A stretch of 13,402 nt of DNA from Burkholderiaceae bacterium (GTDB lineage: Bacteria > Pseudomonadota > Gammaproteobacteria > Burkholderiales > Burkholderiaceae_E): contig JAHYJF010000072.1 of NCBI GenBank assembly GCA_019428955.1, positions 1-13,402 on the forward strand, written 5' to 3'. Each line of letters begins with the position of its first letter. Position 1 is the stretch's first letter. The position numbers were made by a program, and so were the translations under genes. Below, one piece after another: positions 1-6,923 of this stretch. The notes below the pieces were generated by a model. It was not told the origin of the DNA. It was given only the letters and a program-made list of their open reading frames with translations, and searched no databases.

Positions 1-334
1 CCGGCACCAGCAGGCAGACCGGCTCGGCGGCGGCCGCCACGGCCTGGGCCGGAGCCGCAGGGGCGCTGGCCGGCTGAACTTCGGTGGCCACCGCTGGCTC
101 GGGCACGCTTGGGACGGTCGGAGCGGCAGACGCGGGCGCCACCACCGAACCGCCGGGCCCGGCGGGCCCGCCCGAGCGACCGGGACGCGCCATGATCTGC
201 ATCGTCTCCGGGCGGACCTGGCGCTCGAGGCGCTGGGGCTGACGCTCGACGCCGACCCACGGGTTGAGCCATCCCTGCCACCAGGCCAGCGCCAGGCCAT
301 TGGCGACAATCAGTACCGGGATCAGCGCGCGCAT
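1..334 (-). CDS. Membrane-anchored protein, probable SPOR-domain protein (5' part only)
   Basis: The frame opens with ATG at 334 and stays open to the left window edge, giving about 111 residues of N-terminus. Residues 1-20 form one hydrophobic segment (MRALIPVLIVANGLALAWWQ), a likely signal anchor with the bulk of the protein in the periplasm. A Gly/Pro/Ala-rich low-complexity linker follows (about residues 55-105), and the last visible residues are EPVCLLVP. One N-terminal anchor plus a Pro/Ala linker before a cysteine-led segment is the usual build of SPOR-domain proteins found beside birA in many betaproteobacteria. The SPOR domain itself lies outside the window, so the family is inferred from architecture and context. 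It starts 10 bp after the birA stop on the same strand, so the two are probably co-transcribed. Confidence 0.6.
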   Translation of the reverse strand, partial: MRALIPVLIVANGLALAWWQGWLNPWVGVERQPQRLERQVRPETMQIMARPGRSGGPAGPGGSVVAPASAAPTVPSVPEPAVATEVQPASAPAAPAQAVAAAAEPVCLLVP

Positions 335-344
335 CGGCTCCCTC

Positions 345-1160
345 TCATTCCGCGTTCTGGTCGAGGCGCAAGGACACCTCGCCGATGGTGAACTGCCGCT
401 CGCCTTCCGGGCCGGTCAGGCGCAACTCACCCGCCTCGCCGAGTCCGCTGACCTCGCCCACCGCCAACAGGCGCGCGCCATCATGCAGCTGGACCCGCGC
501 GCCCCTGAAAGCGTTCCGCCTCATCCAGCGCTCGCGGAATGCGCCGAAGCCGCTCGCCACGAACAGGTCGTAGGCGGTCACGATCGCCGCGGCACAGTGC
601 GCGACGATGGCCGCGGCCGTCGCGGGAGCGACCGGCTGCGCGAAGAGTCCACCGGGATTGGCGCCGGGCGGCTGGCCGGCCCCGGCGGCAGCGATTTCCC
701 CCGGCGCGACCAGGTTGAGGCCGACCCCGACCACGATCCGCTCGAGTTGGCGCTCGCGCCTGGTCTCGACCAGAATGCCGCCGACCTTGCAGCCCTTGGA
801 GAAGAGATCATTGGGCCACTTGAGCGCCAGGTGGCAGTCGAATTCGGCCAGCGCCTCGGCCAGCGCCACGCCGATGGCCAGCGAGAGGCCGGCCAGGGCG
901 CGCGACCGATCATCGAGGCAGCGTTCGAAGGCGACCGAAAACGTGACCGAATCGCCGGGGCGACTGACCCACTGGCGGCCCCGCCGCCCGCGGCCTTTGG
1001 TCTGGGTCTCAGCCCAAAGAACCTGGGGCGGAGTCGGCGGGAGACGCAACGGCGCGGCCATCAGTTCGTCGTTGGTCGAGCCGACCGTCGCCACCGTCCG
1101 GATCGGCGGCACGACCTGGCCGTTTGCTGGCATGGTTGGCAAGAGGTGGATTGCGGTCAT
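345..1160 (-). CDS. birA: Biotin--[acetyl-CoA-carboxylase] ligase (BirA, no DNA-binding domain)
   Basis: Activates biotin with ATP to biotinyl-5'-AMP and transfers it to a lysine of the biotin carboxyl carrier domain, in the cytoplasm. Family motifs appear in order (271-residue numbering): GSTND near residues 27-31; the biotin/AMP loop ETQTKGRGRRGRQW at 51-64; KWPNDLF at 114-120 with the key lysine; KVGGILVE at 125-132; and VVGVGLNL at 143-150. A small C-terminal domain ends the protein. There is no N-terminal helix-turn-helix, so this is a monofunctional ligase rather than an E. coli-type repressor. The start is uncertain. ATG at 1160 is my choice. A GTG at 1193 would add 11 residues, and ATG at 1133 would remove 9. 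None has a strong ribosome binding site. It diverges from the VanZ gene and is followed closely by the SPOR-type gene. Confidence 0.93.
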   Translation of the reverse strand: MTAIHLLPTMPANGQVVPPIRTVATVGSTNDELMAAPLRLPPTPPQVLWAETQTKGRGRRGRQWVSRPGDSVTFSVAFERCLDDRSRALAGLSLAIGVALAEALAEFDCHLALKWPNDLFSKGCKVGGILVETRRERQLERIVVGVGLNLVAPGEIAAAGAGQPPGANPGGLFAQPVAPATAAAIVAHCAAAIVTAYDLFVASGFGAFRERWMRRNAFRGARVQLHDGARLLAVGEVSGLGEAGELRLTGPEGERQFTIGEVSLRLDQNAE

Positions 1161-1224
1161 CTGCCTGGAATCATATCCTGTCGCAGCGCCCACTGATCCA
1201 ACGAGCAGCGTAGCCTAGGCGGCG

Positions 1225-2343
1225 ATGAGCGAGTCCATACCAGCCAGAACCAATCCCCCTGCGGCGCTGATCGTCCTGACGCTCGCCTACGCCGTCGGCA
1301 TCGCGCTGGTGACTCTTCACCCCTGGCAGGGATGGCTGCCCTGGTCTTCCCTGAGCGCGCTGGCGCTGGCCTACCTGGTCGAACCCTGGCCACGGTACTG
1401 GACCGCATTCGATTTTCTGTCCAATCTGCTGGCCTACCTGCCGCTCGGGGCACTGCTGGCCGCGTCCCTGATGGCGGGCCGACGCGCCATCAGCGCGCTG
1501 ATGCTGTCCATTGTGGCTTGCGCGCTGATGTCACTGACCCTGGAAACGCTGCAGATCCTGCTCCCCGGGCGGGTGCCGTCGCGTGCCGACTGGGTGGCCA
1601 ACGTCATCGGCGCCGCCTCCGGGGCACTGCTCGCCGGGGCGATCGGGCGCGAACGCATAAGTCGCTGGCCGGACCGGCTGCGCAGCGTGCTGCCATTTGC
1701 GCCGGGCGCGAGCGCCGGCCTGCTGCTGCTCGGAGCCTGGTTCGCCGCCCAGCTCTATCCCCAGTCGATGACTTTCGCGACCGGCGAGCTACTCGACCAG
1801 GTTGCTCTCTGGTTCGGCCCCGAGGTGCCCGAGATGCTGATGGTGAGCTTCGGCGTCGGCACCATGGCCCTGGCCGAAGCGCTCGGGGTCGCCTTCACCG
1901 TGGTCGCGGTGGGGCTCATCGTAGTCGACCTCCTGAGCCCGGGGAGCAACCCGGCGGTCCCGGTGGGCATCACGATCGCACTGGCGGCGCTGGTCAAGTC
2001 CGCGGCCAGCGCATGGCTGCTCGGTTCGGGGGCGGCACTGGTGTGGCTGTCGGCGGGCGCCCAGGGCGGCATCCTGGTCGGCGCGCTGGCCGTGGCGCTG
2101 CTGGTCTGGCTGCCGAAACGCTGGCGCCTGATGGCCGCGGTGGTGGCGCTGCTCGTGGCCACCGTGCTGTTCAACATCATCGGCCCGAATCCCTATTTCC
2201 ATTCGATGATGGCGCTCTGGGACCAGGGCCGGTGGGTCAATCTCAATGGCCTCTGGCGGGGTACCGCGCTCGCCTGGCCGTTCGCGGCGATACTCTACTG
2301 CCTGCTACGCGCCAGCAGACCGCAACGCCGGCGGCGGCGGTAA
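1225..2343 (+). CDS. VanZ-family integral membrane protein with long C-terminal membrane extension
   Basis: A 372-residue, very hydrophobic protein with roughly ten predicted membrane segments. The first 140 residues match the VanZ-like family: an Asp/Asn and PLG motif in the second segment (DFLSNLLAYLPLGALL, about 62-77), then TLETLQILLPGRVPSRADW (about 104-122) and WVANVIGAASGALL. The Glu/Gln, PGR and Asp/Asn positions are the family's conserved polar residues. Residues about 150-360 hold several further membrane helices beyond the VanZ core and end in an arginine-rich cytoplasmic tail. VanZ of Tn1546 gives low-level teicoplanin resistance, but most chromosomal relatives have no known function. 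I see no other van gene here, so resistance should not be inferred. ATG at 1225 is preceded by a weak AGGCGG. Confidence 0.85.
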   Translation: MSESIPARTNPPAALIVLTLAYAVGIALVTLHPWQGWLPWSSLSALALAYLVEPWPRYWTAFDFLSNLLAYLPLGALLAASLMAGRRAISALMLSIVACALMSLTLETLQILLPGRVPSRADWVANVIGAASGALLAGAIGRERISRWPDRLRSVLPFAPGASAGLLLLGAWFAAQLYPQSMTFATGELLDQVALWFGPEVPEMLMVSFGVGTMALAEALGVAFTVVAVGLIVVDLLSPGSNPAVPVGITIALAALVKSAASAWLLGSGAALVWLSAGAQGGILVGALAVALLVWLPKRWRLMAAVVALLVATVLFNIIGPNPYFHSMMALWDQGRWVNLNGLWRGTALAWPFAAILYCLLRASRPQRRRRR

Positions 2344-2385
2344 TTGCGGGGCGTCACCGAGGATCGGGCCGGGGCGAGCGCCCGA

Positions 2386-2391
2386 TATAAT
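2386..2391 (+). promoter_or_regulatory. Predicted -10 box (TATAAT) upstream of the ferredoxin gene
   Basis: A perfect TATAAT stands 31 bp before the ferredoxin ATG in the 79-bp gap after the VanZ gene. No good TTGACA-like -35 box is visible about 17 bp upstream. The following bases give TATAATCGAAG, also found before the carboxypeptidase gene, and its first 10 bases recur before dolP. An AT-rich perfect hexamer in such GC-rich DNA, placed in a gap, makes a promoter plausible. Confidence 0.5.
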
Positions 2392-2422
2392 CGAAGCGGG
2401 CGCAAGATGGCGAGGCACTACG

Positions 2423-2737
2423 ATGGGTTACTACGAACGGCACATATTCTTCTGCGTCAATTCGCGCGACGACAGCGAGCGGCCGTGCTGCGCGGCAGCC
2501 GGGTCCAAGCAGCTCCAGGCCCATGCCAAGGCCCGCGTCAAGGAACTCGGCCTGGCCGGGCCGGGGAAGATCCGAGTCAACCAGTCGGGTTGCCTCGATC
2601 GCTGCGAAGAGGGGCCGACCGTGGTCGTCTACCCGGACGCGCTCTGGTACCGCTGTTTCGACGAACGCGATGTCGACGAGATCATTGAATCGCACCTGGT
2701 GCGCGGCGTGCCCGTGCAGCGGCTGCTCCTGCCCTGA
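2423..2737 (+). CDS. Thioredoxin-like [2Fe-2S] ferredoxin
   Basis: A 104-residue cytoplasmic protein of the thioredoxin-like [2Fe-2S] ferredoxin family, the fold shared with NuoE and Shethna-type ferredoxins. It opens MGYYERHIFFC. The cluster ligands expected for the family are visible: Cys11, Cys22 (or the adjacent Cys23), then Cys57 and Cys61 in the QSGCLDRCEEGP motif. An extra cysteine, Cys78, lies in WYRCF. The length is typical of the small (2Fe-2S) ferredoxin domain proteins of this neighbourhood. The redox partner is unknown. ATG at 2423 is chosen because GAGG lies 7 bp upstream and the cysteine pattern starts right after it. The frame is open further upstream to 2246, but that part overlaps the VanZ gene and shows no homology signal. 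Confidence 0.92.
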   Translation: MGYYERHIFFCVNSRDDSERPCCAAAGSKQLQAHAKARVKELGLAGPGKIRVNQSGCLDRCEEGPTVVVYPDALWYRCFDERDVDEIIESHLVRGVPVQRLLLP

Positions 2738-2758
2738 TCGCGCGCCCCGAAGCGAGCG

Positions 2759-3424
2759 ATGAAATTCTCCACCCGCACCCAGCTGCTGCCCGGACCAGCG
2801 GGCGCAATTGACGTCGCGCTCGACCTCCCCGACGGCACTCCGATCGGCTGCGCGGTCATTGCCCATCCCCACCCACTGTTCCACGGCACTCGTGACAACA
2901 AGGTCGCCCATACGCTGGCGCGCGCCCTGGTGGCCCGCGGCTTCGCCGCCTGGCGGCCCAACTTCCGCGGCGTCGGCGCCAGCGAAGGCGAGCACGACGG
3001 CGGTCGCGGCGAAACCGACGACCTGCTCGCCGTGGTGGCACACGCCCGCCGCGAACTGGGGCACCCGGGGCCGCTGGTGCTGGCTGGGTTTTCGTTTGGC
3101 GCCTACGTGCAGATGCGCGTTGCCGAGCGCCTGCGGGAAGCGGGGCATCCCGCCCAACGGCTGGTGCTGGTCGGGCCGGCGGTAAGCCGGGCCGAGGAGC
3201 TGAGCGCTCCACCCGAATCCCTGGTGATCCACGGCGAGCGTGACGAAACCGTGCTGCTCGCCGACGTGCTCGACTGGGCGCGGCCGCTGGGGATCCCGAT
3301 AGTCGTCGTCCCGCAAGCCGATCACTTCTTCCACCGCCGGCTGACGCTGCTCAAGCGCCTGGTCGAGGAAGCCCTGTTGACCGTGGTGCACAGCCGTGCC
3401 GCTGGATCGGGGGGAGCACCGTGA
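2759..3424 (+). CDS. Alpha/beta hydrolase (COG2945-type)
   Basis: A 221-residue single-domain cytoplasmic alpha/beta hydrolase. The HPHPLFHGT segment (residues 36-44) is the usual oxyanion-side motif of this small-hydrolase family, followed by NFRGVGASEG (68-77). The nucleophile elbow is GFSFG with Ser112. The acid is most likely Asp162 in IHGERDETV and the histidine His189 in QADHFFH, so the triad looks complete. The substrate is unknown. It starts 21 bp after the ferredoxin stop, with only a weak purine-rich stretch (GAAGCGAG) upstream. Its TGA overlaps the next gene's start, which implies translational coupling to the paralogous hypothetical pair. Confidence 0.9.
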   Translation: MKFSTRTQLLPGPAGAIDVALDLPDGTPIGCAVIAHPHPLFHGTRDNKVAHTLARALVARGFAAWRPNFRGVGASEGEHDGGRGETDDLLAVVAHARRELGHPGPLVLAGFSFGAYVQMRVAERLREAGHPAQRLVLVGPAVSRAEELSAPPESLVIHGERDETVLLADVLDWARPLGIPIVVVPQADHFFHRRLTLLKRLVEEALLTVVHSRAAGSGGAP

Positions 3425-4074
3425 TGAAGACCTGGTCGGCGTCGATCTACAGCAAGACTGCGCTCGCGCACGAGGAGTTGGCGACGCGCTCCCACGGGCT
3501 GGGCCCACGGCTGCGCCAGCTGCTGATCCTGATCGACGGCCAGCGCACCGAGGAGCAACTGGTGCGACTGATTCCCCGCGAAGAATTCGACGAGTACCTC
3601 CCGGTACTCGAGAAGGGCGGTTTCATCGTCCGCCAGGATTTGCCCCCGGCGATGACCACGACCATGATCGCACCGGCCACCACGATCATCGGCTCGGAGC
3701 CCGCCGAAGACTCGGAACCGCCGGCGCCTGAAGCGCCCGCACCCGCGCCCGCGACGCCCGGCGCCGAGACCTTTGAGGTCGACCCGAGCGCCGGAGCCGA
3801 GCCCGCCTTCGCGGCTGAATTTGGGGCCCCTGAGGCAGGCCGCGGCGCCGACCCACCCCAGGATGAAGACGCCGAGATGCGCCAGCGTCTCAGTGCCGCG
3901 GTGCGCGCAGTGATCGGGGAACAGGGCGACGAACTCGCCGAGCGCATCGAGCGTTGCGGCTCGCGGCGCGAGTTGCGCGACCTCATGCCGGCAGCGCTGT
4001 CGATCGTCGAGATCGTTGGCGGCAGGAAGGCGCTCAAGAAGTTCCAGGAACAGGCCGGGCTGCGTTCATCGTGA
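3424..4074 (+). CDS. Hypothetical protein, first of a tandem paralogous pair (hyp1), with Pro/Ala-rich linker
   Basis: I do not recognise a named family. The 216-residue protein has three parts. Residues about 26-70 form a compact N-terminal module (LRQLLILIDGQR at 30-41, then LEKGGFIVR at 62-70) that resembles a small winged-helix fold. Residues about 75-148 are a Thr/Pro/Ala/Glu-rich, probably disordered linker. Residues about 150-208 form an alpha-helical C-terminal module. Both modules align without gaps to the next gene's product (see findings), so the pair looks like a duplication. There is no signal peptide or membrane helix, so it is probably cytoplasmic. Start: ATG at 3424 overlaps the hydrolase TGA and has GGAG seven bases upstream. 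A GTG at 3421 is the alternative. Its stop overlaps the next start by 4 bp. Confidence 0.8.
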   Translation: MKTWSASIYSKTALAHEELATRSHGLGPRLRQLLILIDGQRTEEQLVRLIPREEFDEYLPVLEKGGFIVRQDLPPAMTTTMIAPATTIIGSEPAEDSEPPAPEAPAPAPATPGAETFEVDPSAGAEPAFAAEFGAPEAGRGADPPQDEDAEMRQRLSAAVRAVIGEQGDELAERIERCGSRRELRDLMPAALSIVEIVGGRKALKKFQEQAGLRSS

Positions 4075-4565
4075 CCGCCCTCGACGAGCGCCAGATCTTC
4101 GCGGCGACCCCGGCCGGGACTGCCGAGGCCGCGAGCGGGGACTCAGGACTGAGCCACGGCGAGCGCCGGGTGCTGATGCTGGTCGATGGCCAGCGCGACG
4201 TCCAGGCCTTGAGCGCGGTGGTGCGCAGCGGCGAGATCGAGGCCCTGGTGGCCAGCCTCGAGACCAAGGGTCTGATTGCGCGCTGCGGCCGCAGCGCCGC
4301 CCGCGACGCTGCCACCGAGTTGCGCCAGGAGAGCCGCGAACGCGCCATGCTGGCGCTCGCCAAGCGCGTTTCAACCGAGGTCATGGAGCGCGAGTTCGGC
4401 GCTGGCGGCCATGTCTGGGCCGCGCGCATCGAGGACGCAATCGACCGCGAGGTCTTGCGCCACGTCCTGCGCGATGGCGTCGACGCCCTGAGTTTGCGCT
4501 CCGGCGAGACCGCGGTCCAGCGCGCCCTGGAGGCCTTGAAGCCCCTGCTGAGCGCACGGGGCTGA
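4071..4565 (+). CDS. Hypothetical protein, second of a tandem paralogous pair (hyp2)
   Basis: A 164-residue product starting at GTG 4071, which overlaps the hyp1 TGA in a GTGA arrangement. No named family is recognised. Residues 27-71 repeat the hyp1 N-terminal module (RRVLMLVDGQR at 32-42, LETKGLIAR at 63-71). Residues about 85-160 are an alpha-helical module containing AARIEDAIDREVLR, which corresponds to AERIERCGSRRELR in hyp1. The long linker of hyp1 is missing and only a short arginine-rich connector remains. There is no signal peptide. The frame is open upstream to 3954, but that would cover the end of hyp1, so the coupled GTG is preferred. The gene ends 41 bp before the carboxypeptidase gene, which appears to have its own promoter. 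Confidence 0.78.
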   Translation: MTALDERQIFAATPAGTAEAASGDSGLSHGERRVLMLVDGQRDVQALSAVVRSGEIEALVASLETKGLIARCGRSAARDAATELRQESRERAMLALAKRVSTEVMEREFGAGGHVWAARIEDAIDREVLRHVLRDGVDALSLRSGETAVQRALEALKPLLSARG

Positions 4566-4579
4566 TTAGCCCGGCGGCC

Positions 4580-4585
4580 TATAAT
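4580..4585 (+). promoter_or_regulatory. Predicted -10 box (TATAAT) upstream of the D,D-carboxypeptidase gene
   Basis: A perfect TATAAT lies in the 41-bp gap between hyp2 and the carboxypeptidase gene, 21 bp before its ATG. It continues as TATAATCGAAG, the same 11 bases seen before the ferredoxin gene. No clear -35 hexamer is visible. A GGA at about 4597 lies 7 bp before the ATG and could serve as ribosome binding site on a short leader. Confidence 0.55.
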
Positions 4586-4606
4586 CGAAGGCTTTTGGAT
4601 GTATCG

Positions 4607-5758
4607 ATGACCAAGTTATTGTCCACCGTGGCGCTGCTCGCCGCACTCGCACTGCCGGGCGTCACTGCCGCCCAACCCGCCTCTCCGGCGCTCGCCGCCA
4701 AAGCCTGGCTCCTGATCGAGACCGACAGCGGCCAGGTGCTGGCCGAGCACGAGGCCGACGCCCGCTTCGAGCCGGCCTCGCTGACCAAGCTGATGACCGC
4801 CTATCTCGCGTTCGAGGCGCTGCGCGACAAGCGCATCACGCTCGAGCAACGGCCGGCGGTTTCGATGGCCGCCTACAAGGCGGTCGGCTCGCGGATGTTC
4901 GTCGACCCGGTCAAGCCGGCGACGGTTGAAGAGCTCCTGCGCGGCATGATCATCCAGTCGGGCAATGACGCCTCGATCATTCTCGCCGAGGCGATCGCCG
5001 GCAGCGAGCCGGCATTTGCCGAGATGATGAATCGCGAGGCCAAGCGCATGGGCCTCGAGTCGACCCAGTTCCGCAACGCCACCGGCTTGCCCGACCCCGA
5101 GCATTACTCGAGCGCGCGCGACCTGGCGGTGGTCGCGACCCGCGTGATCCAGGATTTCCCCGACCACTACCGGCTCTACTCGCAGAAGGAATACACCTAC
5201 AACAACATTCGCCAGCCCAACCGCAACCGCCTGCTCAGCATCGACCCCAGCGTCGACGGAATGAAGACCGGGTTCACCCAGGCGGCCGGCTACTGCCTGA
5301 TCAGTTCGGCACGGCGGGCGCAGGCGGGCGGCGGTTTCGAGCGACGCTTGCTCTCGGTGGTGCTGGGCACCAGTTCCGACGCGGCGCGGGCGATGGAATC
5401 GCAGAAACTGCTCAATTTCGGATTCCAGAACTTCGATGCGGTGCGGGTTCATGCCCATGACCAGAGCATCGGCACCTATCGCGTCTGGAAGGGCAAGGAG
5501 AACGAGGTCGCGGGGGGCTTCACCAAGGATGTGGTGGTAACCGTACCCCGTGGCCAGGCCCAGCGGATCAGCGGCGAAGTCGAGCGCATCGAACCGCTAG
5601 TGGCACCGATTACCAAGGGCCAGCGCATCGGCATCCTGCGGGTCCGCCTCGATGACCAGGTCATCGCCGAGCGGCCGCTGATCGCGCTCAAGGACGTCGA
5701 CGAGGGCGGCTGGTTTGGCCGGCTCTGGGACGGCCTGCGCCTGATGATCTCGCGCTGA
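4607..5758 (+). CDS. dacA: D-alanyl-D-alanine carboxypeptidase (PBP5/6-type, peptidase S11)
   Basis: Removes the terminal D-Ala from peptidoglycan pentapeptides in the periplasm. The 383-residue protein has a Sec signal peptide (residues 1 to about 22, ending VTAAQ). The penicillin-binding motifs are complete: SLTK with nucleophile Ser58 and Lys61, SGN at 118-120, and KTG at 220-222. A beta-rich C-terminal domain (about 285-365) follows, ending in an amphipathic stretch (GWFGRLWDGLRLMISR) like the membrane anchor of PBP5/PBP6. Length fits the family. The symbol follows E. coli dacA-ybeD-lipB-lipA synteny; PBP5, PBP6 and PBP6b cannot be told apart here. A predicted promoter lies just upstream, and the aminotransferase gene starts 8 bp downstream of the stop. 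Confidence 0.95.
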   Translation: MTKLLSTVALLAALALPGVTAAQPASPALAAKAWLLIETDSGQVLAEHEADARFEPASLTKLMTAYLAFEALRDKRITLEQRPAVSMAAYKAVGSRMFVDPVKPATVEELLRGMIIQSGNDASIILAEAIAGSEPAFAEMMNREAKRMGLESTQFRNATGLPDPEHYSSARDLAVVATRVIQDFPDHYRLYSQKEYTYNNIRQPNRNRLLSIDPSVDGMKTGFTQAAGYCLISSARRAQAGGGFERRLLSVVLGTSSDAARAMESQKLLNFGFQNFDAVRVHAHDQSIGTYRVWKGKENEVAGGFTKDVVVTVPRGQAQRISGEVERIEPLVAPITKGQRIGILRVRLDDQVIAERPLIALKDVDEGGWFGRLWDGLRLMISR

Positions 5759-5766
5759 GGAGCGCG

Positions 5767-6630
5767 ATGAACACGCAAATCGTCTACCTCAACGGCCGGT
5801 ACCTGCCCATCGAAGAGGCGCACGTGCCGGTGCTCGACCGCGGCTTCATCTTCGGCGACGGCGTCTACGAAGTGGTGCCGATCTACGCCGGCGTGCCGTT
5901 TCGCTGGCGCCACCATCTGGCGCGCCTCAAGCGCAGCCTGGCCAAGATCGCCATCACCAATCCTCACGACGACGCCGGCTGGAACCACATCATCTCGGAG
6001 CTGTTCGCTCGCCACCCCTGGCCCAACCAGTTCGTCTACCTCCAGGTGACCCGCGGGGTCGCCAGGCGCGACCATGCCTTCCCGGTCGGCGTAACCCCGA
6101 CGGTGTTCGCGATGGCGAGCGAACTGGTCCTGCCGCCCGAGAGCGTGCGCAGCGCCGGGATCGCGGTGATCACCGCCCCCGACGAGCGCTGGCTGCACTG
6201 CGACATCAAGTCGATTTCGCTGCTCGGCAACGTGCTGGCCCGCCAGAAGGCGGTCGAGGCCGGGGCGGCGGAATGCGTGATGCTGCGCGATGGCTTTCTC
6301 ACCGAGGGTTCGGCGAGCAATCTCTGGGTCGTGCGCAACGGCACCCTGCTGGGTTCTCCGCGCGACCACCTGGTGCTCGAAGGCATCCGCTACCGCTTGC
6401 TCGAGGAACTCGCTGGTCTCTGTGACGTTCCGTTCGAGCTGCGCCGGATAGCCCGCGAGGAGCTGTTCTGCGCCGACGAACTGTTGCTCACCTCAGCGAC
6501 CAAGGAGGTGCTGCCGGTGACTTCGATCGACGGTCAGGCGGTCGGATCGGGCAAGCCCGGTCCAGTCTGGGCCAAGCTCTACAACGCCTATCGGCAGGCG
6601 ACCGGGCGCGACCCCATCCCGGGCCTGTAA
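5767..6630 (+). CDS. dat: D-amino acid aminotransferase (PLP fold type IV)
   Basis: Transfers the amino group between D-amino acids, classically D-alanine, and 2-oxo acids such as 2-oxoglutarate, using PLP in the cytoplasm. The 287-residue length is typical. FIFGDGVYEV (28-37) is the class IV N-terminal signature, Lys148 in CDIKSISLLGN is the expected Schiff-base lysine, and TEGSASN (179-185) binds the cofactor. QVTRGVARRDHAFP contains an Arg/His pair (Arg101, His103) placed like the carboxylate-trapping Arg98/His100 of Bacillus D-amino acid transaminase. This favours a D-amino acid enzyme over a branched-chain one (ilvE) or PabC. GAGGAG lies just upstream of the ATG and overlaps the end of the carboxypeptidase gene, so the two are surely co-transcribed. 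It could recycle D-Ala released by that enzyme. Confidence 0.93.
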   Translation: MNTQIVYLNGRYLPIEEAHVPVLDRGFIFGDGVYEVVPIYAGVPFRWRHHLARLKRSLAKIAITNPHDDAGWNHIISELFARHPWPNQFVYLQVTRGVARRDHAFPVGVTPTVFAMASELVLPPESVRSAGIAVITAPDERWLHCDIKSISLLGNVLARQKAVEAGAAECVMLRDGFLTEGSASNLWVVRNGTLLGSPRDHLVLEGIRYRLLEELAGLCDVPFELRRIAREELFCADELLLTSATKEVLPVTSIDGQAVGSGKPGPVWAKLYNAYRQATGRDPIPGL

Positions 6631-6653
6631 ACCGGCCGTGGCCAGCTCTTGCG

Positions 6654-6923
6654 ATGACCGAACCTGATTCCAGCCTGCTCGAGTTCCCGCTCGACTTCCC
6701 GATCAAGATCATGGGTCGGCGGGTCGACGGCTTCGCGCAGGCCATGGCCGACTTGGTCTGCGCCCACCTGCCCGAATTCGATCCGGCCACGATGGAGTTT
6801 CGCAGCTCCGCCCAGGGCAATTATCTCGGCATGACGGTTACAGTGCGCGTCGAATCGCGCGAGCAGCTCGACGGAATCTACCGGGCGCTGACGGGGCACC
6901 CGATGGTCAAGCTGGTGCTATGA
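6654..6923 (+). CDS. ybeD: YbeD/DUF493 family protein
   Basis: An 89-residue protein of the YbeD (DUF493) family. Visible family features are LEFPLDFPIKIMG near residues 9-21, SAQGNYLGMTVTV near 52-64, and a C-terminal helix ending TGHPMVKLVL. The family has a small ACT-like alpha/beta fold and lies next to lipB across proteobacteria. Its biochemical role is not established, though the context suggests a link to lipoylation. ATG at 6654 lacks a strong ribosome binding site. The gap from the aminotransferase gene is 23 bp, and its TGA overlaps the lipB ATG (ATGA), so the two are coupled. Confidence 0.93.
   Translation: MTEPDSSLLEFPLDFPIKIMGRRVDGFAQAMADLVCAHLPEFDPATMEFRSSAQGNYLGMTVTVRVESREQLDGIYRALTGHPMVKLVL

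Noticed and set aside
150..165. 16-bp perfect palindrome (CCGCCGGG and its complement) near the left edge
   Set aside because: It lies in a Gly/Pro-rich coding linker made of GC-only codons, where such palindromes arise easily. There is no sign of an operator or terminator.
1170..1175. TATGAT on the minus strand, a possible -10 box for birA
   Set aside because: It lies just 9 bp before the chosen birA start with no -35 partner. It would only be sensible if the start were ATG 1133, which has no ribosome binding site. Too weak to list.
1225..2343. Glycopeptide resistance locus suggested by a VanZ-like protein
   Set aside because: No vanH, vanA/B, vanX or vanRS gene is present. VanZ-like proteins are common in chromosomes without resistance, including Gram-negative bacteria.
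1332..2390. A 352-codon plus-strand open frame over the VanZ gene
   Set aside because: It is an alternative frame of high-GC coding DNA. The product is Arg/Gly/Ala-rich with no family signal, while the VanZ frame has clear motifs and membrane helices.
2246..2422. N-terminal extension of the ferredoxin
   Set aside because: It overlaps the VanZ gene, lacks family sequence, and the ATG at 2423 has a well-spaced GAGG and starts the conserved domain.
2354..3508. A 384-codon minus-strand open frame opposite the ferredoxin and hydrolase genes
   Set aside because: It is antisense to two genes with complete catalytic or cluster motifs, and its product resembles no family. Long antisense frames are common at this GC content.
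4016..4606. Upstream extension of the carboxypeptidase frame, as if fused to the preceding gene
   Set aside because: The extension is Arg/Pro-rich and overlaps the hyp2 frame. The signal peptide begins at 4607, right after a predicted promoter.
4616..6369. Two long minus-strand open frames (4616-5458 and 5476-6369) opposite the carboxypeptidase and aminotransferase genes
   Set aside because: They are antisense shadows. The plus-strand products have all expected active-site motifs, and the shadow products are rich in Arg, His and Gly without motifs.
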